A DNA stretch of 64,000 bases from Aspidiotus rigidus (GCA_035079385.1 JAVHKY010000004.1:21255001-21319000), one strand, 5' to 3'. Numbered from the stretch's first letter, positions 20,700-34,051 are shown. Notes: a model not told the origin generated them from the sequence alone. A program made the numbers and translations.

Positions 20700-23600
20700 A
20701 ACATACTGACACAATTTGTGAGCGATTGGTTGGCGGCTGTAAGGAATGCGATTTCGTTCGCGTTGGCCATTTACGCACACGCCAATATAGGATTACTAAC
20801 TTCCTGATACTTCCAGAAGCCGGGATATTCATAACTTTTTGAAACATTATAACGAGGTACTTCGATTGAAAAAACCAATCACAAGATCGAGCCTACGAAA
20901 TTAGAATCCACAGATTATTGAGTGATACCACATAGGACAAAGTATCAAAAGCCTGCATCACGAGAAACCTAGGTATCTACCACCGCATAAGTATACTGAC
21001 AAGAAAACTCCTTCAGTCTACTGTTTGCCGTTATTGAATGACCCAAACAACAACACGAAAAGTTTATGTCAGTCTCAAGACTTGAGTCGTATAGATGCGA
21101 CATCGTTTCCTAAAACTGTAAAGAAACAAAAAACAAAGTAATTGAATTACAGGAAAGTCCTACTGGTTGGGAGGTCAGTGAACTTTTCAGACTGCCGTGA
21201 CGTCGGGAAATTCACAAATTTCCTTATAAGTGTAGCGGTAAGAAATCGCAATTTCAAACACCTATATTGGAATCGAAATTCTGTCCATGGCTACATAGAA
21301 TCCTGCACAAACCGCGGGCTGCAATACAATTTTAGTAGGGCATAGCCTCCTCCTAATCTGTTCAAATAGAAATAGATAGAAAAAAGAATTCTCCGAGTAG
21401 ATGTCCGAAGAATCTCGCTTTTTCTGCTTCAAAATGAATCTCCAGCTTCTCCTGAAGGGTCGCCATATCACGAATCAAAATGATCAACGCTCAGGAACAA
21501 ATTTCCAGCAACTTATGATCTCTCCTTCCTTGGAGAAAAATGAAATTTTATTCATTCATTACTTAACTTTCATAAGTAACAACCAACTTCATGTCCTCAG
21601 AGTCTCCCAATTCCACCACCCATCACCCTATGACTCAATGTTTCATCCAACCACAACACATCTTCTTCCATCCTACCTCGAACAAACAACAAAAAATTGC
21701 AGTGCTCGTACAAATCAAACGGAAGAAGGTAGAGTGGCACCAGTTTCTCTGCCAGCCGTTTGAGGAGAAGGAAGAACAAACGAAAAGAAACGGTTTCTAA
21801 CATTTTTCATATCACGGGTTCCCGAATTGATCACAAAGCGTCAATATTCCATTAAACGCTAATCTTCCAATATCGCAAAAACTTTTCTTTAGCCTCTCAC
21901 GTCAAAAAAAATTGAACAACATCTCCACTTGGCCATCTGATCACGACTTCTAATTTTCCTTAAACAAAACAGCCCTAATGACCTTTTACAGAGAAATGAA
22001 AGCGCCTACCTCAATCCCCCTTTCTCTCTTCAAAATGTTCAAATTGAAACCAATGATAAAATGAAATTTATTATCGTTTGAAGAAATTAAAACTGAACTC
22101 CTGAAAAAAAAAAAAAAAAAAAAAAAATGAAATTTCTCAAATTTACACTCGATCAAAAACTAACACGGATTTCACACATCAAATTAGTAGAAGCGAATGG
22201 GTCACGTTCAATAAATACCTTGAAATAACTCCCATCCAAGATCAGATTGTAACCAAAAATTACGCCGCAAACGGATTCACTAAGTCTCAAATCTGGTTCT
22301 TCATTCAAATAAATCAATAAACTCTTATATCACACTGGTATGAAATCAAGGAAATTTTCCGCATAAAAAACAGGAGCTCAAAACGACTTTATACAATAGG
22401 CCCTAATAATCCTTTTTTTTAAACGTGCACTAAAAGTATTTCATGCCTATGTATTTACTTTAATTCGATATTTTAAATATAAATTTTCAAATTTTAATTT
22501 AATGAAATTGAATTTATTTTTCAATTTTTTATTCATAACATTATTTCATATACCTAACTCAATGTAATTATAGGAATATTAATAATAATAATAATAATAA
22601 TAATACTAATCATACTCTTAATAAAATTAATTTATCCAAACAATGTCTGAAACGACAGGCTAAACTCCAAATCACTTACAATTATTCATTGACTTCTATA
22701 ACTAAATCCAACACCTAACATCAACGTTAAATATTTTTATTCATCTATTTTTTATTTTTTTACATAATATTGTTTTTTCTTCCGAGCTAAACTCAATTTT
22801 TTGTAAGAAACTTTTCAAATACCAAGGCCTATGTAACTTCCACCGAGCAAGTAGCCTATCATGTAACTAAAATGCTAGTAAAATAAAAAAAATGATCGGG
22901 TCTTTCAGTGGCACCACGAGGCGAAGCTCTGCCTTTTAGCAATTTGACATCAAATCACGTTCTGGTTAATTTTTTTATAATACAACATGGATAAAGAAAA
23001 CTGTTGTTAAAGCTGAGTTCTTTAAAAAGAAAATGACCAATTTTTTTTTTTTTTTTTTTTTAAAAAAAACAGCAACACTTTTTTTTGTAACGAATTAAAT
23101 TTTCTCAATAGCTTTTTTGACTATTCGATTAGACTTCACATTTCAATAAAAAAAATAAAATAGTAATAATTGGAAAATAAATCGATATTCGCAAAACTAA
23201 AAGCAAGTGAACGCATCTTTAAACTGACGAAATTAACAATGTATAGGCCTACCTATTTTTTTTTTCTTAGCGATAAAATGAATACATTTATTTACCTATT
23301 TTTGTTTTTATTTCGAACTATACTGCTATAGAAAAAAATATCTTATTCAATTCGCGCACTGTCATAAGAAAATTCAAGAAAAAAAAAAACAATTGTACGA
23401 CTGAAACGTACAGACAATGAAATGAAATAATTTTCACAATAAATCATCCTTCAGAAAGATCTTCTTTATTTTTTGGTTTTATTGAAAACTCCATCACGAA
23501 AAAATTAATACTTCTAGCAAATAAAGTCACATTCGCTATTTTTCTGTCTACAATTCATCAATATTACGGATTCAGTCACATATTATATAAGTTAATTGAA

Positions 23601-26600
23601 CAAGATCACTGAATCATGACGTAAACAAATTGGAAGATTTTCTCCAAGATTTCTGGGAAAGAAGAAAAAAAAAATCATAATTTCGGGTCAAATATCTGTC
23701 ATTTTCAGGATTTAGGAACACGCTTTCAAATCGCGATATTCAGACATTAATCCAAGCACTAAATACCATAATTTTTTAGGATCGTACGGCTAATAAAGTC
23801 TGGATTACGTGCGTTTCGATGAAAAACGAATACAATAGTTGGAAAATTAATTGATTTTCGCGGAAATGAAAGTGAGCGAAAACATTTTTGAATCGAGGAA
23901 AAATTGACGAACTACGTCAATTTTTATCTACCGACAATATAATAAAATAAATATACTTTTATCGGCCTTTTATTTTTCATCCATAAGTTTTCATCCCCAA
24001 ACGATACTTTTATTGAAAACTCCGTCACGTAATATACTTCAGGCAAACATGCAGTAAACAGTCTTCGTATCAGTTCAAATTTATGAAGTTTCAACTCACG
24101 TTATCACGGACGAAGTTTTTATTTACTTTACCATGAAGCGAGTCGGTTTACTATATTTTTTTTCCCGCGAATCGCTTCTCATACGAAAGCTTTTTTATTT
24201 TCGTCCACTATAGGTTTGAGAGAAGAAAAGAGAGAGAAACAATGCGGGTTAATTTTTCGTTATCTGAAATCCATTAAAGGGGGTAGGCGTGCACTGACTC
24301 AAGTTCAAGAAAGCGAGTATATATAATAATTTTAAAACGACGGAAGGAAGAAAAATTTAACCTCATTAAAAGATCATCAGTTCAGGTGACATTTTTCTCA
24401 AGACCAGAGAAAATCGTCGTCGTCATTTTCTTCCTTTCTTTTTCATTCTCTTCCTTCCTGTGTCTTCCTTCCATATTTTTTCTTCCTGCTACAATTTTTT
24501 GTTATAAAGTTACTTTAATGAGGTTTGCGCGCTATGTTCCGTCAACTCGTACACGCAGTTATGAAAAGAAGGAAATGTATCGTCCGTTCTTTGTTCTCAA
24601 AAAAGCTTAGTTAAGCAGATTTTTCGAGAGGTTTGATGTTGTAATCTGTGGTATATTGTGAGACTCGTTAAGCCCCGGTTTTTATTTTCACCACGATAAG
24701 CTGCCGTGACGGTAAATGCAGTTAAATTAATGACGCTACACAGGTTATTGTTAACAGGACTTCCACTACGTATCCAAGGCTTCGACGGAAAGCCGCAAAT
24801 TCACAACGAGTGGGTATTAAAAAACACCGACAGACATTTTTCTCATTCAGAAAGGCCTCCTTTCGAGTACACGCTCATGCTATTGAATGGCGAGAATATT
24901 TGTACGTACGATGAATACCGAATTCGAAATACGAGGTGGGAGAGATGGAAGAGGAAGAAGATATGCCTACTGAAAAATTTTGAAACCGATCTTTCGGGAG
25001 AATGACGAGATCACTTGTTTGATCTACTTTATGTGGGATAAATACAATTTTTTTTCTCTACATTTTATCCCAAACTCCGGTATTTGCCTTTGGAGCGTGT
25101 AAGATACCCGTACCTTGTATTTCTGGTCGCGCGAAAAATATCGTGATAATATTTTCCTCTTCCGCATTTTTCTATCGCATGAAGAAACAATTTCTCTTGA
25201 TTCCTGTTTTTTTTTTTTTTTTTTGCTTTCACGTTCAAAGCCGGCGTGATTCAATTTACTGCTAAAATACTACAGAGATCTTGGAAACTCTTTCAACGTT
25301 CCCTCGTTCGACGGTATTTCTCTTCCCGCTATCTTTTTTTCCTTTAACCGTACGTAAATAAACGACGTCATATTTTTCTTTCTTCTTCGTCGTGTCATTC
25401 TCTTCTTTCATGACATCTTTCAACTGAGACAGCACGACTGTCGTTTCATCTTTCTCATTCTGTCTCTTTCTCTCGTTTTAAGTTATTACGAAATGGACTC
25501 GAAAGCACTTTATAGCTAGGCTGGAATCCGAGTACACGTATTGTTTCCCATTTAGCTGATAGGAAATCGATTTCCTCTTTTTTGGGAAGTAGGAATGACT
25601 ACTTCGAACAACACGGCAAACTGACTATACTACTCTAGAGACGTCCGCAACATGCATATAGAGAGCATAAGAAGAACAGCCAACTCTTGCTGCCAAGTAT
25701 ACCTCGCGGACGAGAGACTAATCGAATTCTACAGGTGCTGGGAAAAGTGGTCACAATCTACTCTATCGAGAGTACAGGTTTCTCTACCCGTACCCCCAGT
25801 GCTAAAGAAGAAGTTTATTTAATTTACCTTAAATAATTACATCTCGAATATCCGACTATTTTCGACATCAACAAAACCGAATACGTAAGTCCACGTTACC
25901 GTTTCGCGCGAAAAATTCTTTCGATCACACGTAAATTGAAAACGATTAAAAAGAAAACCTGAATTAGAAATGTTTCCGTGTTTAGTATCCTGTATTGTAG
26001 ACAGGCACGACGTGACAAAATAATTTATTATAAAGGTAGACAACTATCACAACCGTTCGTGATATACTATAGTTTCTAGATCAACTCGTTGGTGTTACGT
26101 GTACTTTTTTTTTTTTTCTTTTCGGTCTTCTATTATTTTATGAAAATACGGTAAATTAATCCGTACCTTTATTTTTCGGAAATGACGACGACGATTGATC
26201 GTTTCATTGACGGTTCGATTATGAATTATAAATAATGCTTACGAATCGTGATAGCCACACGCACGACAACCACGTGCACTTTAAGCCGATAGTAAAGTGC
26301 ATGTAGTCGCTTCTTCACCGAACGAATGCCGATTTCGACGAGAAAATCAACGTTTTTATCGTAACGGAGTATTTTCTTCGAAACGAATGACGATGGCCAT
26401 TGCGCAACGCGTATCCGAAAACGCAGCGAGAAACGTAACGTTATCGTAAACGTCTTCGCCGTGTGTTTGTCGCTCTCTAACGTTCAAATCGTTCATTGAG
26501 TCAGAACTCAAATTTGCCCAAATAACGCGCAAGAATGAGCTCAGTTTAGCTTATGATTTCCCACAACATCGATAGAATGCGTGACGAGTATGAAACATTA

Positions 26601-26860
26601 GTTTACAACTCATTACCAATTAAATCTTTCGAATAGCGAATCATAATTTTTCGAACCGAATTACATAGGAACATATAGAACGTTACGAGTCGCGATTTTC
26701 TTAGATCTCTGAATCAAGAACACACGCGTAGTAACATCTATAAAAACATGATAAATTATTCACTCGTCTGCAATAGGCCTACAAGAATCGTATCCTAATC
26801 ATAATTCAGCAATCGCTCATAATTTAATTCAAATTTCGTAGTTTTATCACGATTTTACAT
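20700..26860. other. Gene-free AT-rich stretch with microsatellites
   Basis: No coding sequence was recognised. Simple repeats include A24 at 22104-22127, (AAT)n at 22579-22605, T21 followed by A8 at 23041-23069, and T18 at 25207-25224. Frames such as 24386-24610 depend on non-ATG starts or low-complexity sequence. Confidence 0.5.
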
Positions 26861-26864
26861 AAAA

Positions 26865-26984
26865 AGTTTCCACAAATGATGTTCACAGAATAGCTATATA
26901 GCGATAAAACCTCGTTTTAGTGAAAGTTTCCACAAATGATGTTCACAGAATAGCTATATAGCGATAAAACCTCGTTTTAGTGAA
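26865..26984 (+). repeat. Perfect 60-bp tandem duplication
   Basis: Two adjacent identical 60-base units are present, each starting AAGTTTCCACAAATGATG and ending CTCGTTTTAGTGA. No base differs. The duplication is either very recent or an assembly artefact. Confidence 0.9.
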
Positions 26985-27027
26985 CTGGTATCGGGATTAA
27001 AAGAACCCAAACGAAAAATTGAAGAAG

Positions 27028-27200
27028 GTAAGGCCGCTCTAGACGATTAAAATATTCGTCAATTTTTTTTTTTTTCAAATCGAGTTCAATCATGTTTATG
27101 TTCAAAATTTAGGAAGGTTTCGTTGATAGAATTCAAATCAATATAAACTTGATCAAACTCGATTAGAATTTAGAAAAAAAAAAAAAAAATACCTACGCGA
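27028..27200. mobile_element. Degenerate relative of the TTA-flanked MITE at 15.7 kb
   Basis: TAAGGCCGCTCTAGACGA near 27030 resembles the end TTAAGGCCGAGCTAGACGA of 15729-15952. It is followed by an ATTCGTCAATTTTT stretch and AAATCGAGTTCAATC, similar in type to the interior of the other copy. A matching right terminus was not found, so the copy is probably truncated. Confidence 0.45.
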
Positions 27201-27975
27201 ACATATTGGATAGACCGAAATAAATCTGTCGATTCAGACGATTATTATTAATCCAATATTACAACATACCCAATAGTATTACATTCATGGTGCATACGAT
27301 TCCTCTTTGCTCTTGATGACAAGGAAGAAAGACAAGATTTTGTAAAACTCATTTCCTTTTTTTCTGAAAAATTCATCGAAATACCAATTCTTTAGTGTCT
27401 AGATAGGCTACGAACATTATCAATTTTATCATAGTACCTAATTAATTAATTCAATGCATGGAAAAGGAAAACGCACTTTTGTAGATCAATTTTATAGTTT
27501 GAAACTCCGTTCTTGCAGACATGATAAAAGAGCGGACCAAAAAAGTACTTTGCAGCACACTGTTCAGCAAAGTGAACAGTTTTACAGAAATAGTGGTCTG
27601 CAAAGTATACTGTTTTTCTGCGCATTTGTATTAAAAAATATCTTGCACGACAAGACTTGAAGTGAGCTCGAATTTGCAGATCTCGTGCATCACTCGCCAT
27701 TTAAACTCTCGCACTTGCACTCGATCTGCAAACACTCAGCTTCGAGCCTTCGCGTACAATGCACTATTTTATCAACGTTTTTGAAAAGTAACTACTCATT
27801 TTATTTCAAACAATCAATCTACTATATAATTATGAGTTTCTTCCTATTTCATCAGGGTTTTACAGCAATGATCGAATAGGCAGGAATGTAGCTATTGATA
27901 TACTCAACAAATAGAATACACAAAAGCGCTCAATCTATAAAGAGCAACGTAACAACCAAAACTGATATAACTTAC

Positions 27976-28131
27976 CGTCTTCCAATTCTTCCGGTTTGTT
28001 CGTGATCCTATCCAATTGATGGGAACGGGTGAATTTATCAGATTACTCTTCTTCTGATCCTCACTTTCTTTGAAATTCACTCTCGTGTACGCAGGTACCT
28101 TACGAGCATTTGATATCAATTCTTCATTCAA
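27976..28131 (-). CDS. Possible host first coding exon ending at a consensus splice donor
   Basis: An ATG at 28131 (minus strand) opens a 52-codon frame beginning MNEELISNARKVPAYTRVNF. It ends at AAGACG followed by GTAAGT, a strong 5' splice site, with the exon length an exact multiple of three. The composition is charged and protein-like. No partner exon or domain was identified, so it may be chance or part of an element. Confidence 0.25.
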
Positions 28132-29284
28132 AATTCCGATAAGAAATACATAATTAAGAGCAACGATACATTGGAAGAGAATATATTCAGCAAGGATACC
28201 ATGAGCAGTTGCCGAGTGCTGATTTCCTACCTATATAAACGTCCCGGACTTGATTATAACTTCAATTCCAACAGCTAGAATTTTCAACGCTGGATGGAAG
28301 TAGTAATAAATTCAACCATTCCATTTCACTGATAAGAAAAATTCTTCAGGTTCAAATACCTCATACAAGAGAAACAAATTAATAATGACAACACTAGCAA
28401 CAAAATGTAGTATAATGCTGAAAGCTGTCTATTGATGAGATCAATGAGTTGAAACGAACATGAACTACCTACATTTTTTGTACTCTTACCTACCTAAGGA
28501 ACGATACCCCGTATCTATGAGACTCTGAAGAGTATGTTAACATTACAAGGCTTTACCTGATCATTTTCGTCGTCATTTTTCCACTAATTGAAATCACAAA
28601 GCATTGAAGAGTCATGGAATAGTATGTTACACAACTACAAGCGGTGAAAACAAGTTCAAGGACTCTCATGCAGCCGTTTCTGTAGGTAACACCAGGGTAA
28701 TACAACTACTATAAAATGGCCGTCGATAGAATCGCGAATCACGAATCAAATTTTTGCGACTCGTGATTCGGATCATTTTTTTGAGTAAGATTTGTGATTC
28801 AATTCACAAATCCTACTGAAGAGGTAGTGACACGAACGTATTCTGACTGTGGTAAACGCTGTCCGTGATTTTGAAGTAGTTCTGAACATCCCGAGCGCAG
28901 CGCTCGTGATGAAAGTGATGGGTAATGTACAGAGTCTTATGGGAACGCCGCTACTTTCAAAAATTTATTGCAGGATCAGGAATCAGCCGATGCACTTCAT
29001 ATTTGGCATAAAAATACCATTTAATCTACTCTATAAAATTTTGAAAGAATCACCCTTCTAAGTAAATTCTTGGATTTTTCATAATCCTTGGAAATTTCAT
29101 CAATACTAGGGTACCAACGGTAACGTCTCAGCGCAGGTGGGGTGTAGAAGGAACAGGGAAACAGCCCGAGTGTTCGCTGCAAACCTAGCGGAAGTTTGTA
29201 TGTACAACTTCAAAACTGCGGACACGATTTTAGCGTTGTGTCATTACCTCTTCATCTTATACCATGATTTTGGACCGTGCGCGC

Positions 29285-29411
29285 TATACTCCGTTCACGT
29301 TAAGAAAGGATAGAAATACGATCTCGAGAATGGAACGCCCCGGGTAATTTTAATCTACTGTTCCGTTCTCAAGGTCATATTTCTATCCTTCCTTAATGTG
29401 AACAGAGTATA
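29285..29411. mobile_element. Fold-back MITE, 127 bp (twin A)
   Basis: Ends TATACTCCGTTCACGTTAAG and the complementary GTGAACAGAGTATA enclose inverted arms with AAGGATAGAAATA and GAGAA(T/C)GGAAC. The core is GGTAATTTTAATCTAC. A closely related element lies 48 bases downstream. TATA termini suggest a TA target. Confidence 0.85.
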
Positions 29412-29458
29412 GCGTCAAGCCTTCCTCCTTTGGCGCACCACATGTTTCATAGATAGGA

Positions 29459-29588
29459 TATACTCTGTCCACGTTAAGAAAGGATAGAAGTACGTGCCTG
29501 GAGAACGAACCGGTAGATTAAAATTACCTGGAGCGTTCCGTTCTCCAGGTACACACTTCTATGCTTTCTTACCGTGAGCGGACTATAA
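29459..29588. mobile_element. Fold-back MITE, 130 bp (twin B)
   Basis: Same family as 29285-29411, with arms TATACTCTGTCCACGTTAAG and AAGGATAGAAGTACGTG. Its core, GGTAGATTAAAATTACC, is the reverse complement of the twin's core, so the two are inserted in opposite orientation or one has flipped. Confidence 0.85.
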
Positions 29589-29723
29589 TTTTAAACTCAC
29601 CACAAAACACAAATTCTTATGGAAAAATTGTAATTTTCAGTTTGTCACAATCTCGACAGAAATTCATTTGAAGTCTTATTTAATTTGAAATGAGAATATT
29701 TGGGTTGACCATCCGCTAGGATC

Positions 29724-29819
29724 GCTAATTACAATTGTTGTTTCTTCACCTAAAATGGTATCTTTTCCAAAATTGGCAAAGATACCATTTTAGGTGAACC
29801 AACAACGTGCGTAATTAGC
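29724..29819. mobile_element. Fold-back element, 96 bp
   Basis: Arms of 42 bases (29724-29765 and 29778-29819) share GCTAATTAC at the tips and CACCTAAAATGGTATCTTT at the inner ends. They are separated by a 12-base loop. Confidence 0.8.
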
Positions 29820-29935
29820 AATAAAATTGAAAACAGGAGCTTTACTATGGCAATCTATGAGAGAAAGAATAAAAAGCTTGGAATAACTCTTGAAGGGTAA
29901 TGTCATCTCATCTAATAATCTAGGTAATATGTAGA

Positions 29936-30915
29936 ATTTTAACAGGGAACCTGTTTTATGGGGGGCTATTTGAGAAATCTGGCGTCCGCCGTGCGCCGTC
30001 CGCCGACTCTCGAGCTATATATGATAGAAGGGGGACTTGGAAAAATTTCGACTCTCGAGCCATATATGATAGGAGGGGGACTTAGAAAAATTTCGACTCT
30101 CGAGCTATATATGACAGAAGGGGGACTTAAAACAATTTCGACTCTCGAGCTATATATGATAGAAGGGGGACTTAGAAAAAATATATGATAGGAGAGGAAC
30201 TTAGAAAAATTTCGACTCTCGAGCTATATATGATAGAAGGGGGACTTGGAAAAATTTCGACTCTCGAGCCATATATGATAGGAGGGGGACTTAGAAAAAT
30301 TTCGACTCTCGAGCTATATATGACAGAAGGGGGACTTAGAAAAATTTCGACTCTCGAGCTATATATGATAGAAGGGGGACTTGGAAAAAATATATGATAG
30401 GAGAGGAACTTAGAAAAATTTCGACTCTCGAGCTATATATGATAGAAGGGGGACTTGGAAAAATTTTGACTCTCGAGCCATATATGATAGGAGGGGGACT
30501 TGGAAAAATTTCGACTCTCGAGCTATATATGACAGAAGGCGGACTTAGAAAAATTTCGACTCTCGAGCTATATATGACAGAAGGGGGACTTAGAAAAATT
30601 TGACTCTCGAGCTATATATGATAGAAGGGGGACTTGGAAAAATTTCGACCCTCGAGCTATATATGATAGAAGGGGGACTTGGAAAAATTTCGACTCTCGA
30701 GCCATGATAGGAGAGGGACTTAGAAAAATTTCGTCTCTCGAGCGAGAAAAATTTAGATTCTCAAACTATATTATGATAGGCTTATAGTAGGTCTAGGCCT
30801 TCTTTATACTATCTTTATCTAGGTCTAGGCTTCCTTGAATTTTCAATACCAAATCCCATTCGACTCATAAAACAGGTTCCCTGCGTTCCTCGTTTAACTT
30901 CGTTAAGGAAGCCGT
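29936..30915. mobile_element. Helentron/HINE-like non-autonomous element, copy 2
   Basis: Same borders as 5698-6326. CAGGGAACCTGTTTTATG at 29943-29960 is inverted at 30866-30883, followed by the shared 32-base tail ending GGAAGCCGT. The 5' leader (GGGGGGCTATTTGAGAAATC, then TCCGCCGTGCGCCGTCCGCC) is also shared. The copy is about 350 bases longer than copy 1 because it contains more minisatellite units. The tail-side unique sequence CTTCCTTGAATTTTCAATAC is common to both. Confidence 0.6.
30006..30770. repeat. 45-bp minisatellite inside Helentron-like copy 2
   Basis: About 16 units of the same 45-bp motif as in copy 1 are present (CTCGAGCTATATATGATAGA, then AGGGGGACTTAGAAAAATT). A five-unit block is itself duplicated: the short junction AAAATATATGATAGGAGAGG occurs near 30177 and 30386, giving a ~209-bp higher-order period. 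Confidence 0.9.
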
Positions 30916-31294
30916 CGTTTTTATTTGTGAACATCTTTATGGCGTGTCCGAGAGCCAAATCTGCTTCATTCAAGTGTTATTTTGATTTTTTTCATTTTTT
31001 CCCCGTATTCCACCATAGTTTGGCTCCCGTTTTCAATTCCTCCCTGCTTGGTAAAAAGGGAAGGTAGCGCTGTCCGGCTCAAATATAGTCTAATAACGTG
31101 AAAATAATATTCAGGACAAGTTTTTGCTGAAAAGTTCATTGGAAACAATTAAAAAATCCTAGAAAATTTCACTTTTTTCTTACCTACGTTCTTATGTAGC
31201 GTTGTTTGCTATCCTACTTAGATAAGAGAGACATTCATGTGTGTGTTTGTAATGGTGCGTAACATAGTTTGTTCATGCACTGTCCGAATGAATC

Positions 31295-31407
31295 GTACGT
31301 ATTTTAAATAAATAAATCTTGAGCGCGCTTTCGACGGATCGTCATTATCAAGCGAAACGACAATCCGTCCGAAGCACGCTCGCGATTTATTTATTTAAAA
31401 TACCTAC
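31295..31407. mobile_element. Fold-back MITE, 113 bp
   Basis: Arms share GTA(C/G)GTATTTTAAATAAATAAAT at the outer ends and GAGCG(C/T)GCTT(T/C)CGACGGAT inside. They are inverted around ATTATCAAGCGAAAC. Confidence 0.8.
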
Positions 31408-31611
31408 AGTGTGTAATACATTATATTATTTTTTGTAATCCAAGAAATATACTTGATCTCCTTTGTGATTTGAATCACAAATCAATTATGAATCATATGA
31501 TTTGTGATTCAACTCATATTTTGTGATTTGTGTCCATCCCAGCCCGAGTGCCCAATGTGCAAAATGAGACTTGTAACAATTACAAATAAGACTATTCAAC
31601 TTTATAATAGT

Positions 31612-31754
31612 ATATGAGACCATGTCCACAGAAATCCGCCTTAGCGTTGAATATTAATCAGGAAAAACAGATTTTTTACAGAGGAAGGAAGGTTCCTTTT
31701 CTCCTGATTGTATTTGAACACTAAGGCAGGTTTCTGTAGACGGGGTCACATATT
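31612..31754. mobile_element. Fold-back MITE, about 143 bp
   Basis: Inverted arms of about 50 bases share GACC..GTC(C/T)ACAGAAA, CCGCCTTAG and AATCAGGA. The centre is AAGGAAGG-rich. A second small perfect hairpin, GGGCGGTAAAT/ATTTACCGCCC, lies separately near 31852. Confidence 0.8.
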
Positions 31755-33035
31755 ACGCACCGGGTGAAATAAAAGCAGCCGAGTGAAGTAAATTGCACAA
31801 GAAGTCATTTATCGCTTGTTTTCACAAGTTGCGTACAATATTTGGCGGGCGGTAAATGACAATTTACCGCCCTGCATGCAGTAAATAATTTGACACGTTG
31901 TAACAAAAACAGTAGTGCCTAAATATTCCCCCATAAAGAAAGTTAGTTATAGCGCCGTCTGTAGATCTGTTGATGAATTTGTTACATAATTTTATGGTTC
32001 TATAAGGACCTATTATAAAGTGTCAAAAAGTCTCATGTCACATTGTTCCATCCTTAGGCACTTTGGGTGGTTTGAGTTCATCACGCTATCTGAGACGCAC
32101 ACAACTTGAAGTTCAGTTAAATCAACAATAATGACAATCATGTAAAAGTAAGGAGGAGATTGTCAAAACAAAAGAATAATATGTCTAGCAATATTTAACA
32201 TTTAATCTTTCAAAAATGCTCTGAAGACAGAAAATAATAATGATTATTTCTGCTGTTTGGTTTGGGTTCATTGCTAGTCTAAGTTGCCAGTCCTCACCAG
32301 TCATCCATACCATTGTTGCCAAATGTTTTTTTTTCAGACAGAGCGAGTGCGCGCTAGCAACGCTACACATATAAAGTGTGTATAGTAGTTGTAATTGCCA
32401 GGTTAGTAGTTGTGTGCCAAGAAGATGAAGATGCAATTTGGCTACATTTATTAGACCAAATACTATAAACAATAATAAGTACCGGAAACTCCTATTCAAA
32501 TACATTGAGCGCTTTTGGTCACGCAATGCAGCGCTATGTAGAGTTGTGGGATGATGATGTTACCACGTGAGTCATGGTCGGGTTGTTTGGGTTGTTGATA
32601 GAGCCCCACTACACGCAAACGATATACACAAATTCACAGTCACATCCCAAATTAGTTCCAACCCCGCAGCTAGTTGCTTGTGACCTTGAAATTGAAAAGA
32701 GTTCCCGGTATTATTGTTTATAGTATTTGATTAGATGTGGGAAATGAAGTCAAGAAAATCGCGAATAATTTGAGTTAAAAGGTCTGAAAAAACTTGAGGA
32801 TTGTTATTCCATGTAGTTAAAGGTTACCGGAAAACATCTTAATAATTTTAGGCTCGATAGCATTGCAATCTACAATTTCTTACAAGGTTTCAAATTTCAT
32901 TTTTGCTGTAAGTAAGTATTGTGATTCAATATCACAATCCTTCTTGGGCAAAGCTTCCATACATTGCCACCTGCACTGACTCTTTCGCTCTCTAGTCGAA
33001 ATACACGTAGGTACTAAACAAATAATATTCGCATT

Positions 33036-33197
33036 GTTGAAAATGTAGACCGTTTGCTGGATACTGCCGCGAGGGTGCGCTGCGTGTTAACCAGCAGAGT
33101 AAAAGGGAGAGAACAATGTTCCCTCTCTATTACACCCACATCTTAACACACAATGCGATCTTGTGGTAGTATCCAACGAACAATTTACATTTTCGAC
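33036..33197. mobile_element. Fold-back MITE, about 160 bp
   Basis: Left arm GAAAATGTAGACCGTTTGCT, GGATACTGCC and GCGTGTTAA pairs with right arm TTAACACACAATGCG, GGTAGTATCC and ACATTTTC. Arms are about 53 bases. Confidence 0.75.
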
Positions 33198-34051
33198 AGG
33201 GCAAATGTCTGATACGTGTATGGTAAGAGCTACATTTCTGCAGTACTGAATTATCCATACTGTAGAAATGTGACTGCGGTAAGAATCTGCTTATAAGGTT
33301 GATTTCTTTGTGACAGGTCACATATGTATTTTTTTTAATCGGATCTTGGTGATACAGACTTTACATTTCGTAATAAATAATTGTATTTTATCCACATAGT
33401 AAACAGAGGTCGTCTTCGCTATACTTATAACGTTAACAAATACGGGCGGGCATCATCCAAATTTGTAGTTTAGGTTCGCCTAAAATGTTGAGTACGCGTC
33501 AAGAGGTTTCTTCGTTACTAAATTTTCGAGATGAAGAAAATAAATATTTTTAGGCGATGATACTGGTAGAACCGGCGCTAATGAATGGCGAATAGTTGCG
33601 TACTGAAATTTCTCACGAAGACTTTTAATCCTGTCACTGTTAAATTTGGTACCCTAATGAAAGGTAGCCACCAACTAAGCCTCCTACATCGCTCTCAAAA
33701 GCTTCGTCCGTCTATTCAGCCTAATCGGCCGACCCAATATAAATATTGGTAGGGATCTATGAAATCAAAGCCCATGCAGTGTGGGTGAATGACACTTATG
33801 AAATGTAGGTCATTTCAATCGATATTATCAATGTATGATGGCGAAGAACTAACGCACCCACTTTATATATTTTTTTATCTGCAGGCTAACTCTTTGAGGA
33901 GGCTACGAGATCTTAGTATCAGGGACAAATACCAAACATCCTGCTAACACCGCATATCATCAAATTAGAACATTGATAAAAATGATGGCCTAGTCTAAAT
34001 GGCCTACTTACCTACGCGTTTAGGTTTCCAGCGCAATGACGTAGTCAAGTG

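Noticed and set aside
24386..24610. Hydrophobic 74-codon frame with a signal-peptide look
   Set aside because: It has a non-ATG start and its hydrophobicity comes from a pyrimidine-rich stretch; no homology recognised.
28725..28815. GTGATTC/GAATCAC repeats (also at 31460-31535) as an element
   Set aside because: Short overlapping palindromes without definable ends; could be remnants of a MITE but not supportable.
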